Of a DNA stretch of 39,886 bases, positions 1-9,300 are shown one piece after another. The DNA comes from an uncultured Bacteroidales bacterium (GTDB lineage Bacteria; Bacteroidota; Bacteroidia; Bacteroidales; FEN-979). The stretch spans positions 1 through 39,886 of the forward strand of contig CAIYES010000093.1 of the NCBI GenBank assembly GCA_903925275.1. The letters are read 5' to 3'. The notes beneath the pieces were generated by a model. The model was not told the DNA's origin. It worked only from the letters and a program-made list of their open reading frames with translations, and did not search any database. Within the stretch, counting starts at the first letter, position 1. Each line of letters opens with the position of its first letter. The translations under genes and the position numbers were made by a program.

Positions 1-39
1 AACGGGTGAACAGGTAAACGGGTGAACGGGTGAACAGGT
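1..39. repeat. Degenerate 8-bp tandem repeat, consensus AACGGGTG
   Basis: About five head-to-tail octamers alternate between AACGGGTG and AACAGGTA-like forms at the left edge, just past the 3' end of sufB. Rotated, the unit reads GAACGGGT, which resembles the GAAATGGT octamers at 21760-21839 and 32797-32852. The array may continue to the left of the window. Confidence 0.7.
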
Positions 40-63
40 CATCGAATACATTTCCAGGCAATT

Positions 64-91
64 ATTAATTATTAATTATTAATTACTAATT
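64..91. repeat. 7-bp tandem repeat (ATTAATT)x4 running into the sufB stop codon
   Basis: Three exact ATTAATT heptamers are followed by one variant, ACTAATT. The last unit covers the first two bases of the sufB TAA (complement of 90-92). It is AT-only apart from one C, so strand slippage is the simple origin. No hairpin-type terminator is seen here. Confidence 0.75.
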
Positions 92-1547
92 ATCCCACGC
101 TTCCTTCCAGGCTAATTGACAAAAGTTTTTGCGCTTCAACGGCAAATTCCATCGGGAGTTGTTTCAAGACCTCTTTTGCATATCCATTCACAATGAGGCC
201 GATTGCGCTTTCGGATGATATACCGCGTTGCTGGCAATAAAACAGTTGATCCTCGGAGATTTTCGAAGTAGTGGCTTCATGCTCAACGATCGACGATTTA
301 TTGTCGGCCTGAATATATGGATAAGTGTGTGCCCCGCAATTGGCACCGAGTAAAAGCGAATCGCACTGGCTGTAGTTACGTGAATTCACTGCGTTCTTTG
401 AAATGCGTACCAGTCCGCGGTAGGAGTTATTACTTTTCCCTGCCGAAATTCCTTTCGAGATGATGGTGCTTTTTGTATTCCGCCCCAGGTGTATCATTTT
501 TGTACCGGTATCGGCTTGCTGGTGGTTGTTGGTAACGGCCACCGAATAGAACTCTCCAACCGAATTTTCGCCCAACAGGATGCAGCTTGGATATTTCCAG
601 GTGATGGCCGAACCGGTTTCCACCTGAGTCCAACTGATCTTGGAGTTGCTGCCTTTGCAGATTCCGCGTTTGGTTACGAAATTATAAATTCCGCCCAAGC
701 CGTTTTTATCGCCGGGGTACCAATTCTGTACTGTCGAATATTTCACTTCAGCATCTTTCATGGCCACGATCTCAACAATGGCGGCATGAAGCTGGTTTTC
801 GTCTCGCTGAGGGGCTGTGCATCCTTCCATGTAACTTACATAGGCACCTTCCTCTGCCACAATGAGAGTCCGCTCAAATTGTCCGGTATTGGCGGCATTA
901 ATCCGGAAATAGGTAGATAATTCCATGGGGCAGCGAATTCCCTTGGGAATATAACAGAAGGAACCATCGCTGAAGACAGCCGAATTCAAGGCTGCAAAAT
1001 AGTTATCGGTATATGGCACAACCGATCCCATGTATTGCTTTACCAGATCGGGATGATTCTGAACGGCTTCACTGAAGGAACAAAAGATGATCCCATGTTT
1101 TGACAGGGTTTCAGAGAAGGTCGTTTTGACAGAAACACTATCAATGACTGCATCCACTGCCACACTGGCCACGCCGGCAAGTTTCTTCTGCTCGTCCAGC
1201 GAAATTCCGAGTTTGTTGAACGTTGCGAGCAATTCCGGATCCACCTCTTCGAGGCTTGAAACCTCTTTCTTTTTCTTCGGTGCAGCGTAGAAAATAATCT
1301 CCTGGAAGTTAATAGGGCCGATGTTCAGATGAGCCCACTTCGGCTGTGTCATGATCAGCCAGTGCCGGTAAGCCTTCAGGCGGAACTCCAACATGAAATC
1401 AGGTTCATTTTTTTTTGCGGAGATATAGCGGATTGTTTCTTCAGAAAGTCCTATTGGTGCGAATTCCGTTTCGATATCTGTAACAAAACCATACTTATAC
1501 TCACCCTGGGTGACATCATCCAAAATCTTATTGGCTTCGGATTCCAT
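90..1547 (-). CDS. sufB: SufB, Fe-S cluster assembly scaffold subunit
   Basis: SufB is the scaffold subunit of the cytosolic SufBC(2)D complex, which assembles iron-sulfur clusters from sulfide delivered by SufS/SufE-type partners. The 485-residue protein has the usual SufB length and the family's right-handed beta-helix core. The C-terminal segment around residues 395-425 carries [11 protein letters not shown] (Cys404) and an EHEA motif (His423), matching the conserved Cys and acidic/His positions needed for cluster building on the SufB-SufD interface. The start is an ATG at 1545-1547. The expected partners sufC, sufD and sufS are not in the window; they would lie downstream, left of base 1. 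Upstream are two unrelated lipoprotein genes on the same strand, 159 bp away, with promoter-like boxes in between. Confidence 0.96.
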   Translation of the reverse strand: MESEANKILDDVTQGEYKYGFVTDIETEFAPIGLSEETIRYISAKKNEPDFMLEFRLKAYRHWLIMTQPKWAHLNIGPINFQEIIFYAAPKKKKEVSSLEEVDPELLATFNKLGISLDEQKKLAGVASVAVDAVIDSVSVKTTFSETLSKHGIIFCSFSEAVQNHPDLVKQYMGSVVPYTDNYFAALNSAVFSDGSFCYIPKGIRCPMELSTYFRINAANTGQFERTLIVAEEGAYVSYMEGCTAPQRDENQLHAAIVEIVAMKDAEVKYSTVQNWYPGDKNGLGGIYNFVTKRGICKGSNSKISWTQVETGSAITWKYPSCILLGENSVGEFYSVAVTNNHQQADTGTKMIHLGRNTKSTIISKGISAGKSNNSYRGLVRISKNAVNSRNYSQCDSLLLGANCGAHTYPYIQADNKSSIVEHEATTSKISEDQLFYCQQRGISSESAIGLIVNGYAKEVLKQLPMEFAVEAQKLLSISLEGSVG

Positions 1548-1564
1548 TAATTAATAATTTAGAA

Positions 1565-1623
1565 CAAATTTAGTCATTTAAAACACTTCAGCAACCGGTT
1601 CAACTATTTGCCGGGCAAAGATA
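1565..1623 (-). promoter_or_regulatory. Candidate promoter(s) for sufB
   Basis: Read on the minus strand there is a -7 box TAAATTTG (1565-1572) with GTTG (1592-1595) 19 bp upstream, the spacing expected for a Bacteroidota promoter. It would give a very short leader of roughly 10-15 nt. A second box, TATCTTTG (1616-1623), fits the same TAnnTTTG consensus and would give a leader of about 60 nt, but has no clear upstream element. Confidence 0.5.
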
Positions 1624-1706
1624 CGCTAATTTAGGTATTTGAATGCCTGATTTAAAAAGTCGTGATGTAGCGATTGCTAAACAGGAGGATGATTCGGCAG
1701 GATAAT

Positions 1707-2222
1707 TTACTGAATGTTCATATTGGGACCCGAAAGAATAACGTTTGATGGGATTCCGGTGGGGAATCTTGCAAACATTTTTAGCTGGACATAACTTATT
1801 TCATCCATGGTGTATCTAAAGTCAGTTTGTGAACTAATAGCAACCACAAAGGTTACAATAAGATTCACGGGTGCAGTGATAATCGCATACCATCCATGAC
1901 TGGCACACAAAACTGTATATGGAACAATTGTCCACCAATAATTTTTAGATTGGGCATACAGTAAAGAGAAGTCTTTAACTTCGGTCAGCGGAACAATTTT
2001 CACAATTTTTTGTTCGTTGGTATCAGTTAGAACGATCAATGATGTCGTGTCAACCGATAGTAATTCCCCGTTCACATCCGTCCCTTGAATCCGGGTGACT
2101 TTTATATATGAACCATATTGACTGATGTCAATCTCACTGGATTTCGGCAGGTATTTCGGGGCCGCGCAACCACCGGCGACCATAATAAGCCCGAATAAGA
2201 TGGAGAACCATTTATTTTTCAT
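1707..2222 (-). CDS. Small unknown lipoprotein with C-terminal membrane-like segment
   Basis: I do not recognise a named family. Starting at the ATG at 2220-2222 the protein is 171 residues and begins with a lipoprotein signal peptide: a lysine-containing start, a hydrophobic stretch and a lipobox ending VAGGC, with Cys19 as the lipidated residue. A reading from further upstream (2285) would bury this signal peptide behind 21 polar residues, so I prefer the shorter form. The centre is rich in beta-type residues, and a hydrophobic stretch (about residues 97-130) could enter the membrane. The start overlaps the end of the preceding lipoprotein gene by 11 bp, so the two are probably translated together and act at the same membrane site. 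Confidence 0.75.
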   Translation of the reverse strand: MKNKWFSILFGLIMVAGGCAAPKYLPKSSEIDISQYGSYIKVTRIQGTDVNGELLSVDTTSLIVLTDTNEQKIVKIVPLTEVKDFSLLYAQSKNYWWTIVPYTVLCASHGWYAIITAPVNLIVTFVVAISSQTDFRYTMDEISYVQLKMFARFPTGIPSNVILSGPNMNIQ

Positions 2223-3819
2223 TGTAGGAAAATATTTGAGGGTCAATTCTTGAGTTCCAGAACTCCTGTTCCATTTGAGTTTCATATTTCTTATAGGATT
2301 TCGTTTCCTTCTCTAAATATTTTTTTGGATTTTCAATCAATTGCCTGAGTGCCAGCAAATCTTTGTCTTTCAGCCAATGTGCCCTCATCCACTCTAAGTA
2401 ATAGCCTTTGGAATATAAGAAGAGTTCATAATCCTGGTCCTTCTCCGGAAGGGTAAAATTGAATGTATACAAACTGCCGGGCATTGAAATGAGGTACTTT
2501 CCCGGGTCCTTTATTGATGACAATGCATGGGCGTCAAGTTTACCTTTGTTCAGAATCTGATCCGGAGAGAGCTCAACCGGCGTCACTTTTTTCTTGATGT
2601 TGGTCAGGGCCAGATAATCCAAACGCCAAAGACCTTTGTTCAGCACAAGTTTAACTTTGACGGATTTAGCTGAAGAGATGTTTTTTATTGGCAGCATCTG
2701 ATGGTTAAGTGCAATAGGACCTGTTTCATACCATCCTCCCTGGATTTCCCAAATACGTTGTTTATCGTTCCATACATACACATCAATGTCGCCAAATTCT
2801 TTGTATACCGAAGAGAGTTTATCTCCTTTGTATTTCCCCCGTTCAATTTCAGCAAAAATATCTCCGACCTGATCGCCCATATATCCAATAGCGCTATAAA
2901 TCAAATAAGTGGTCAGCATGGTTTGCCTGAAGCTTGCGACAAGTCCTAAATCACTAATGTTTTCAACGTTATCGTAGGTTAAATAAACCTCTTCCCTGGT
3001 CACCAGGTTTTTGTCATCAGCCAGGCTAAAGCGCTCCTGTTTATCATCATTTCTCAATAAGGCGGTAATGTCTCCCTCCTCCCCAATCGCTTTTGTGATC
3101 TTGTAGGTATTCTCACATATATAAAAATCATCTTGCCTGGTATGGTAAATCCGTTCGTTTGTGTTTCGCGGGTAAGCAAACAACTTTACATCATTGACAC
3201 AATGAGTTTCCAGGGCTTCATTTTTCATTGTTATCGAAAATGTATTGCCGGTGACACGAGTGTTGTTTAAAGCATCTATGTCGCCATACTCCAGGGAAGG
3301 AGCTATTGCATTGGAAAATCCCTCTGCATCCGAGTAGTGAAAATTGTCGTGTTCGTTGATATAAAAAGTAGGACAAGATCCAAAACATGCCTTCGGAACG
3401 GTAAGGCAGATGACCCCAATCACCACATCCACACCTGCCAAAAGGCCAAGGGTTGCAATTCTTGCCGCTTCAGGATTCTCTAATTTTGTGTTGGTTTCAT
3501 AAATTGCAACACTTTCGAAAACGATGGTTACGTTTCCTTCAAATTTCTTTTGCCTGTTGAAATCATATTGGACACCATTACCCGTGACACAATTTTTAAC
3601 AGTATCCACCTGCCATTTATCATACAGAATTATCACATCACCATTTATTAAATGGGCCTTTAAAAATGGTTTTGTTTTAAGATTATTGGATTCATGAAGC
3701 AACTTGTTCACATCAGTGTAATCGGAACGGAAATAATATGCTTTGCATGCCTGCACAATGATGGCAACCAGCAGAATGGCTGCCGCCCCCAGGAACAATT
3801 TCATTAATCTCTTTTTCAT
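2212..3819 (-). CDS. Unknown 535-residue lipoprotein with CFGSC motif
   Basis: I cannot name this protein. It starts with an ATG and a clear lipoprotein signal: MKKRLMK, a hydrophobic core and a lipobox ending IIVQAC, with Cys25 lipidated. A hydrophobic stretch follows at about residues 121-142, directly before ACFGSCPTFY (Cys145 and Cys149). This resembles the CxGxCP motif of several Bacteroidota lipoprotein families and could form a disulfide. The remainder (residues 150-535) is a mixed soluble region with many aromatic residues, probably exported. It is followed by a smaller lipoprotein gene with an 11-bp overlap, and the pair likely forms its own transcription unit, since a good promoter lies about 100 bp upstream. 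Function unknown. Confidence 0.8.
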   Translation of the reverse strand: MKKRLMKLFLGAAAILLVAIIVQACKAYYFRSDYTDVNKLLHESNNLKTKPFLKAHLINGDVIILYDKWQVDTVKNCVTGNGVQYDFNRQKKFEGNVTIVFESVAIYETNTKLENPEAARIATLGLLAGVDVVIGVICLTVPKACFGSCPTFYINEHDNFHYSDAEGFSNAIAPSLEYGDIDALNNTRVTGNTFSITMKNEALETHCVNDVKLFAYPRNTNERIYHTRQDDFYICENTYKITKAIGEEGDITALLRNDDKQERFSLADDKNLVTREEVYLTYDNVENISDLGLVASFRQTMLTTYLIYSAIGYMGDQVGDIFAEIERGKYKGDKLSSVYKEFGDIDVYVWNDKQRIWEIQGGWYETGPIALNHQMLPIKNISSAKSVKVKLVLNKGLWRLDYLALTNIKKKVTPVELSPDQILNKGKLDAHALSSIKDPGKYLISMPGSLYTFNFTLPEKDQDYELFLYSKGYYLEWMRAHWLKDKDLLALRQLIENPKKYLEKETKSYKKYETQMEQEFWNSRIDPQIFSYNEK

Positions 3820-3860
3820 TTGTCAATAAGTTATTTAATGGTCACATAGTCATCTTTTTT

Positions 3861-3880
3861 CAGTCAGCTAAAGCTGACTG
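3861..3880. repeat. Perfect inverted repeat (hairpin), arms CAGTCAGCT / AGCTGACTG
   Basis: Two 9-bp arms are separated by AA. There is no T-run after it on the minus strand, so it is a poor intrinsic terminator for the GNAT operon, although it sits between that operon and the lipoprotein gene. Relative to the promoter at 3930-3959 it would lie inside the lipoprotein mRNA leader. Its sequence resembles short dispersed palindromes that I recall from Bacteroidota genomes. Confidence 0.7.
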
Positions 3881-3929
3881 CAATAAATCATTCTCCAGCA
3901 TCTTTATTTCATTTAACTGATAACCAGAT

Positions 3930-3959
3930 CAAAAATAAAAATATTTTTTCAAAATCAAA
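3930..3959 (-). promoter_or_regulatory. Candidate promoter for the lipoprotein pair
   Basis: On the minus strand TTTG (3956-3959) is followed after 18 bp by TATTTTTG (3930-3937), matching the Bacteroidota -33/-7 pattern TTTG...TAnnTTTG. The leader to the ATG at 3819 would be about 100 nt and includes the 3861-3880 hairpin. The rest of the 211-bp gap is AT-rich and holds no gene that I can support. Confidence 0.55.
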
Positions 3960-4030
3960 GCGGATTTTCTGAAAAGATATAAAAATTAGGTTTTTTTTCA
4001 AATATTTTAACAAGCTTCACCAAAACTTCA

Positions 4031-5143
4031 CTATATCTCTGAAACATCAATATAGGGCCATTTTCTTTTCACAAAGCCTTCTTTGAATAATCTTTCATCT
4101 GTTGAAAATAATACGATATTTGAGCTAACATGTTGGCTCATAAACCCTTTTGAAGCATTCAGCAGGGGATCATCGGCTGATGTTCCCCATATCAGAAAAT
4201 GGTATCCACGATGCCGGTATTCGGTGTAAACGGCCCGCAGGAGGGCATTCATGATCAGAGGATTGCGCTCCTTTACGGCATAATCGATTACAGTGACGTC
4301 GTTGAAATGATCGCCGGAGCCAGGCAAGGGCGGAAGTTTTATGACCAGGGATAAGGATTTCCAGGCGATCCGGGCCGGCAGGAATGCTTTGCCATAGGCG
4401 CTTACCCGGGTCTGTTTCATCATGCCGGTATCCCATGCCGCACACACCCCGCAACAACCTCCTCTCCGGTCAAAAGCAAGAAAATAATCCCCGATCGCCA
4501 GCCCGACATTTCGCTGAAGGTGCAACAGGAAAGAATCTTCACGATAAATATGCCCGAACAAACGCTCCCTGTGCTCCATCTTCAGGAGTTCAACAATCAC
4601 CGGAATATCTTCCACGGTTGCACGCCGGATGCTATAGCTACTGTTCCCGGCGACAGGGAGGGTAAGTAAAATGGTTTTTACATGCAGTTGATTTATTATT
4701 TGCGTCAGGGGGAAATAAGAACAATTTGCGGGTCTTTTTCCAAGGAACTTCACAGGGGCTTTATTTCCTTGCATCACCAATCCGTAACCTATCGGCGAAC
4801 GGTGTTGGTTTTCGCGGAAGTGGGTTTCAACGCTTCTGGCTATAAAACCGTTTCCTCTGGCTTCAGGCAAAACATACAGATCCCTGCAGCAATAAACCTC
4901 CTGAGATATTCCATTCACCAGCGCCTGACGGTATCCCACCATGCCAAACCCTTTGAGTAATTCATGTTCGAATAATCCCTGGTAAAAATAATCGTCATAT
5001 TTGCATTTTGCCAGGTTAAAAATATCCGGCTGCCGGTCAAAGCAAATTGTCATGTGATCGGTTACAATGGGAGAGGCTTTCAGGATATCCAGCATGGCCG
5101 TGTTGTAACTCCGGTCAAGGGAACGGATGCTATAATCGCTCAT
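4031..5143 (-). CDS. GNAT-family N-acyltransferase, probably two GNAT-like halves
   Basis: GNAT enzymes transfer an acyl group from acyl-CoA (or acyl-ACP) to an amine. The 370-residue protein has a recognisable motif A region at about residues 88-103 (DLYVLPEARGNGFI), which normally binds the CoA pyrophosphate. A second fold-like half starts near residue 170 (YSIRRATVEDIPVIVELL) and ends with a typical GNAT tail. The gene is third in an operon behind an adenylation/aminotransferase/reductase fusion and a DUF3419 transferase. Its ATG overlaps the TGA of the DUF3419 gene by 4 bp (ATGA), implying coupled translation. In this context an N-acylation of an amine made by the other enzymes is a reasonable guess, but the substrate is unknown. 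The family call is better supported than the role. Confidence 0.8.
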   Translation of the reverse strand: MSDYSIRSLDRSYNTAMLDILKASPIVTDHMTICFDRQPDIFNLAKCKYDDYFYQGLFEHELLKGFGMVGYRQALVNGISQEVYCCRDLYVLPEARGNGFIARSVETHFRENQHRSPIGYGLVMQGNKAPVKFLGKRPANCSYFPLTQIINQLHVKTILLTLPVAGNSSYSIRRATVEDIPVIVELLKMEHRERLFGHIYREDSFLLHLQRNVGLAIGDYFLAFDRRGGCCGVCAAWDTGMMKQTRVSAYGKAFLPARIAWKSLSLVIKLPPLPGSGDHFNDVTVIDYAVKERNPLIMNALLRAVYTEYRHRGYHFLIWGTSADDPLLNASKGFMSQHVSSNIVLFSTDERLFKEGFVKRKWPYIDVSEI

Positions 5144-6264
5144 GGTTTTTGCGTATCAGGACATATTTCATTTTCTGACCTATGATTTACATGCCGGATG
5201 GGAACCACCGAACTGAAAGGAAAACGATCTGTTTTTATTAGTTCGTTACCAAGCTGATAATCTTTTTTCAGGAATAGAGCGGCCTCTCCAATGGGAGGTT
5301 CAGCATAAATGTGCCTAAACACCATCCGTGCGCCCGGTGTTGTCTTTTCCTGGAGCTGGCCGAATACCTGTTCCATCATGGCAAATGGCATCCAGTCGCT
5401 GACGTTCGACAACAGTATTTTGTTGAATTGGCCGGGTCGGGCTTCCGCGAGAAATTTCTCTAACGTCGATCGGACAAAAGAAATCCGATGATTGTTCCTT
5501 AAAAAGACGGCATGGGTTGGGTTTTTCAAGTACGCGGGCAATGCTTCCGGGAAGATAGCTCGCCGAAAAAAAACGTATTGTAATAAAAAATTTTCCCTTG
5601 CAGGTGTACTGCAGCAAAAACTCCGGAAACGGTTGAAGAAGAAATTTCCGATATTTTCAGTTTTACGGTGCTGCATGCCGGCTGCATCAATTCCTCTGTT
5701 TTTATAGATGCGGGGATGAAAAGCAGTTACAAAGATCAATTTCAGAAGCAGCCCTGCAATATGCCGGTCGAAAAGGATCTCCTGTTCGGGGATGGAATGG
5801 CAATCGAACAACCGGCCGAGGTTCTTTTTTCCAATAACCCACCGGGCAGGCAGGGATGCTTTTGCGATAAACTGTTCAAATTTCCCTGCGTGGATCACCC
5901 CCATCCTGATGATTTCGATGCTATTCATCCAGAAACCAACATCATCTTTCTCCAGAAAGGGTGATATCTCCTTTAAGAAAATGTGTTCACGCTGGATTCC
6001 CTGCTCATGAATATACCCCAGAAAACCTGCAGCCCGGGTTGGTTCTAGCCGGTTTGCCGCTACCTGCTTTAACCGGCATAACCGAAGCTGGTTTTCAGAA
6101 TAATCCACGGCAACAATATTTACATCGTACAATCCTGCGATAGTTAGCGGAATCTCACCCCCCCCAGCAATGCATAACAGTGAATCGCCATTTGTCAAAT
6201 CAAGTCCTTTGATCTCTGTCACTACATCTTCCTGCGACAAACCAAAATTGTACTGCGGTTTCAT
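5140..6264 (-). CDS. DUF3419 / BtaA-like SAM 3-amino-3-carboxypropyl transferase
   Basis: The protein (374 residues) resembles the DUF3419 family. Its founding member BtaA moves the 3-amino-3-carboxypropyl group of S-adenosylmethionine onto diacylglycerol, the first step of betaine-lipid synthesis. Visible features are a glycine-rich SAM loop (LLCIAGGGEIPL, residues 29-40), an acidic beta2 end (VAVDYSENQL, about 51-60), the family segment NFLLQYVFFRRAIFPEALPAYL (about 225-246) and a late motif LLSNVSDWM (about 284-292). BtaB, the N-methyltransferase needed to complete betaine lipid, is not nearby. The gene follows the 1463-residue fusion gene by 39 bp and overlaps the GNAT gene by 4 bp. The acceptor could be a lipid hydroxyl or an amine produced by the fusion enzyme; this is inference. 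The family assignment is confident. Confidence 0.85.
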   Translation of the reverse strand: MKPQYNFGLSQEDVVTEIKGLDLTNGDSLLCIAGGGEIPLTIAGLYDVNIVAVDYSENQLRLCRLKQVAANRLEPTRAAGFLGYIHEQGIQREHIFLKEISPFLEKDDVGFWMNSIEIIRMGVIHAGKFEQFIAKASLPARWVIGKKNLGRLFDCHSIPEQEILFDRHIAGLLLKLIFVTAFHPRIYKNRGIDAAGMQHRKTENIGNFFFNRFRSFCCSTPARENFLLQYVFFRRAIFPEALPAYLKNPTHAVFLRNNHRISFVRSTLEKFLAEARPGQFNKILLSNVSDWMPFAMMEQVFGQLQEKTTPGARMVFRHIYAEPPIGEAALFLKKDYQLGNELIKTDRFPFSSVVPIRHVNHRSENEICPDTQKP

Positions 6265-6303
6265 TGTTACTGATTTTTATCAGTGGAAATTGCTTTCAGC
6301 ATT

Positions 6304-9300
6304 TCAACAGATCACTTTATAGCTTTTGATGCTTCCGAGCTGATTAAACAATCCATATTTTTCAGCCAGTTCAGTCAAATCTTTCAACGATTGAGGCAAA
6401 AGATGTCCCTTCAACTGTGCCTGGCAGGATTCAAGCCCAAGCAACATCGCTTCAGCCGCGCAGCAGAATACGGTTCCGGCAGGAGAATAGGAGCTGATCA
6501 CTGCATCCGGATCATCCGGCAGGCTTACATAGGCAGCAAATGGCATGCTGGTGACATTTGGCATCATTTCCGTCTCTTTTGCAAGGGCAGAGGGGACAGA
6601 AAGGTCAGAAACCAGGACTGGGTTTTCTTTTGAAATATGATGTGGATAGATCAGCGGATCGTTTGTATTTGCACAAATAATAAGTATATCCGCAGATTTT
6701 AGCCCTGAGAGTCCGGTACTGATTTCGATTGCGATGCCAGGCGATTGCATCTGCTTCAGTTCTCTTAACAGCGCTTCAAGCCGTTTAGTCGAACGGGCTA
6801 TGAGCAGCATCCCCGAACAGATATCCTTCCGGGTACATAATATTTCTGAAATTACTTTACCGATGTTCCCTGTTGCTCCGATGATGGCCACTTTTTTGAA
6901 TTTCAACAACCCGGCATGGTCCTTCAGGAATTGCCGGAGATGGGCCAAACCTGAAGCCGCCGTAAGCGTATTGCCGGTGATAATGCGGGCACCCTCAGGT
7001 TCAGCCAAGGAAAGTCCATTGCAGGTCAGGATGGAGGTATAACCCCCAAGACTTATCACCGATGCACCATCGCTTGCAGCGAGGTTAACTGTTTGCTGGA
7101 TCTTTGAAATGACCTTGCGGGTCTTTCCGCACTTATGCAGATGCTCCATCTCCGCAGAGTCAACAGGCAATACATAAAATGAAAAATGAATCCTTCCCTG
7201 AAAAAGATTATACGCGATCAAACGGAACGGTTTCATATCCATGAGCAACTGCAACCGGTTGAAGAGAATGCGCAGACCTGTATCCGAGGCACGGCAAAGA
7301 TCCGGTTCAAGCATGCGCAATTCATTGACAGGATTCACGAAATGGGCGATAAAAGCGACCTTTTTTGCCTGCGGTGCCGGTTTCTCCAGGATTGCCTTAT
7401 AGTGGCCAATGTCGGGTAAGGCTCCTTTATTGTCATCAAACGGATCATCATCCATCAGGAAGGAAAAGAGGTCATACACTCTCTTTTCCAGGAGGATACG
7501 GCACAGGTCGGTCAATGCAATACAAAACTGATCTGCCTCACTTTCTGAAAAAAAGGCAGATGGCTCAATCCGAAGGGTTTCAGGTGCCGACAATGTGGGA
7601 AAGACCCGGATATGGTGCCGGTGAAAAAACCATGCTGCAAAAAGGTATCCGGCCTTCTCGGTGTTGAACAGCGCCCTGAGCATTACATTACCAATGGAAC
7701 ATTCCCCATTGAAAGTTACTCCCTGCATGATTCCCGGTCCCCCGACACTCCTGATCACCGCAGGATATTCATGTTGAATCCTGTTTAATTCTGTGAAGAG
7801 GTATTTCCCGATCGATTCTGCCCGTTCGGTCAGCTTTTCTTCCTCAATAATTTCAAGCGTTTTCAGTGCTGTAAGCGCAGCCAATTCGCCATTGCCGAAG
7901 GTACTGACATAATTTTCGCTGAAATCGAAACAAAACCGCCGGCTGTCGATCAATACGGCCGATATTTTTTCAACGCCTCCTCCAAGCGCTTTACCAAACA
8001 GATAATAGTCAGCCTTTTCGTAAGCAGGGAGGTGGCCTGTGCGACCCAATCCGCACTGGATTTCATCAGAAATAAGCGGAAAACCATGATTGGTAAGATG
8101 ATCCAGCACTGCAGGGTTCACCTTCCTTACACCCCCTTCACCGATAACCGGTTCGGCAATGGCTGCAACGATTGAACAAACCCTGAATGGTTCTGCTACG
8201 ATATTTCCATTCTTCTGAACAACCTTCTTGAGTTGAATAAATGAGTCGTTCAGAATATCCTGAAGTTGTTCCTGCCAGTCTGATCGTTGATCGTCGAGAA
8301 AAACAGGCTCAATCTTCGTGAGATTTGAAAAAATAATGCGTTTCTTCCGGTTGCCCAATCCGCTCCGGGCGCCGGTGCTATGCCCGTGAAATGCGGTGGT
8401 TAAAGCGATCAGGCGCACCGAAGCCTGTGAGACAATTTCATCGTTTTTCTGCCATATTCCGGCAATATCGATTCCGGGACTGCTGCCATACATTTGGAAT
8501 TGAAAATCGCGCATCTTTCCTATTTCCGTTTTCCATTCAAACAATGCATGGTGAAGCGCCATTTCCACCGCTTCAGAGCCACTGTTGCCAAACAATACTT
8601 TGAAACTTTTTCCCGTTTTCTGTCCAACCATTACACTGAGTTTTTCGGCAAGTAATCCGGGAAAATAAGGAATGCTTAACTGATTGTTCAGTGACACGCT
8701 GCCGGCGGATAGAAACGAGGAGATAACTTTCACAATTCCAGGGTGTGCATGACCGATAAGGTTTGTTCCATAACCTCCTGCAAGATCGAGTACCTCGGTC
8801 TCTTTTCCCTGATTGCAGGTGAATAATGAATCCTTTAAGCCACGGTGAAATACCAGGTTCATCCTTAAGGCAGAGAGCATCGACCCGATTTGCGGGCTGA
8901 TGTATCTTGAATATTTGTCGGTCGAAAGGGTTTGGCTTTCAGAAATTTCTATCCCGGTGTTATCCTTCCTGCAATCCTGCAACCTGACGATCAGTTCCCC
9001 ATATTTCAATATGATCTCCTTTGAAGAAATTGTCCCTTTTCGTGTACAGGGAGGCCGATCGTAAACCAGTGCAATCCTGCAAATATGACGATGGGAAAAT
9101 TCAAATGCTTCGATGCTTTTTTTTAACCGGTTGTTTATCCCCTCAATGATACCGGCATGCTTTTTTAAAAGGTCAGCATGTTTGGCAACTTCGTCGGGGA
9201 TGTGCTCTTCCTGAACAAACAGCAGCGCTGATAACCCTGGAAAATTGACCATCGGGTAAAACTCGGCATGACAAATTTTATTCAATACCCCGCCATAATA

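Noticed and set aside
3861..3880. Hairpin considered as a rho-independent terminator of the GNAT operon
   Set aside because: On the minus strand the sequence after the stem is A-rich, not T-rich, so the usual signature is missing.
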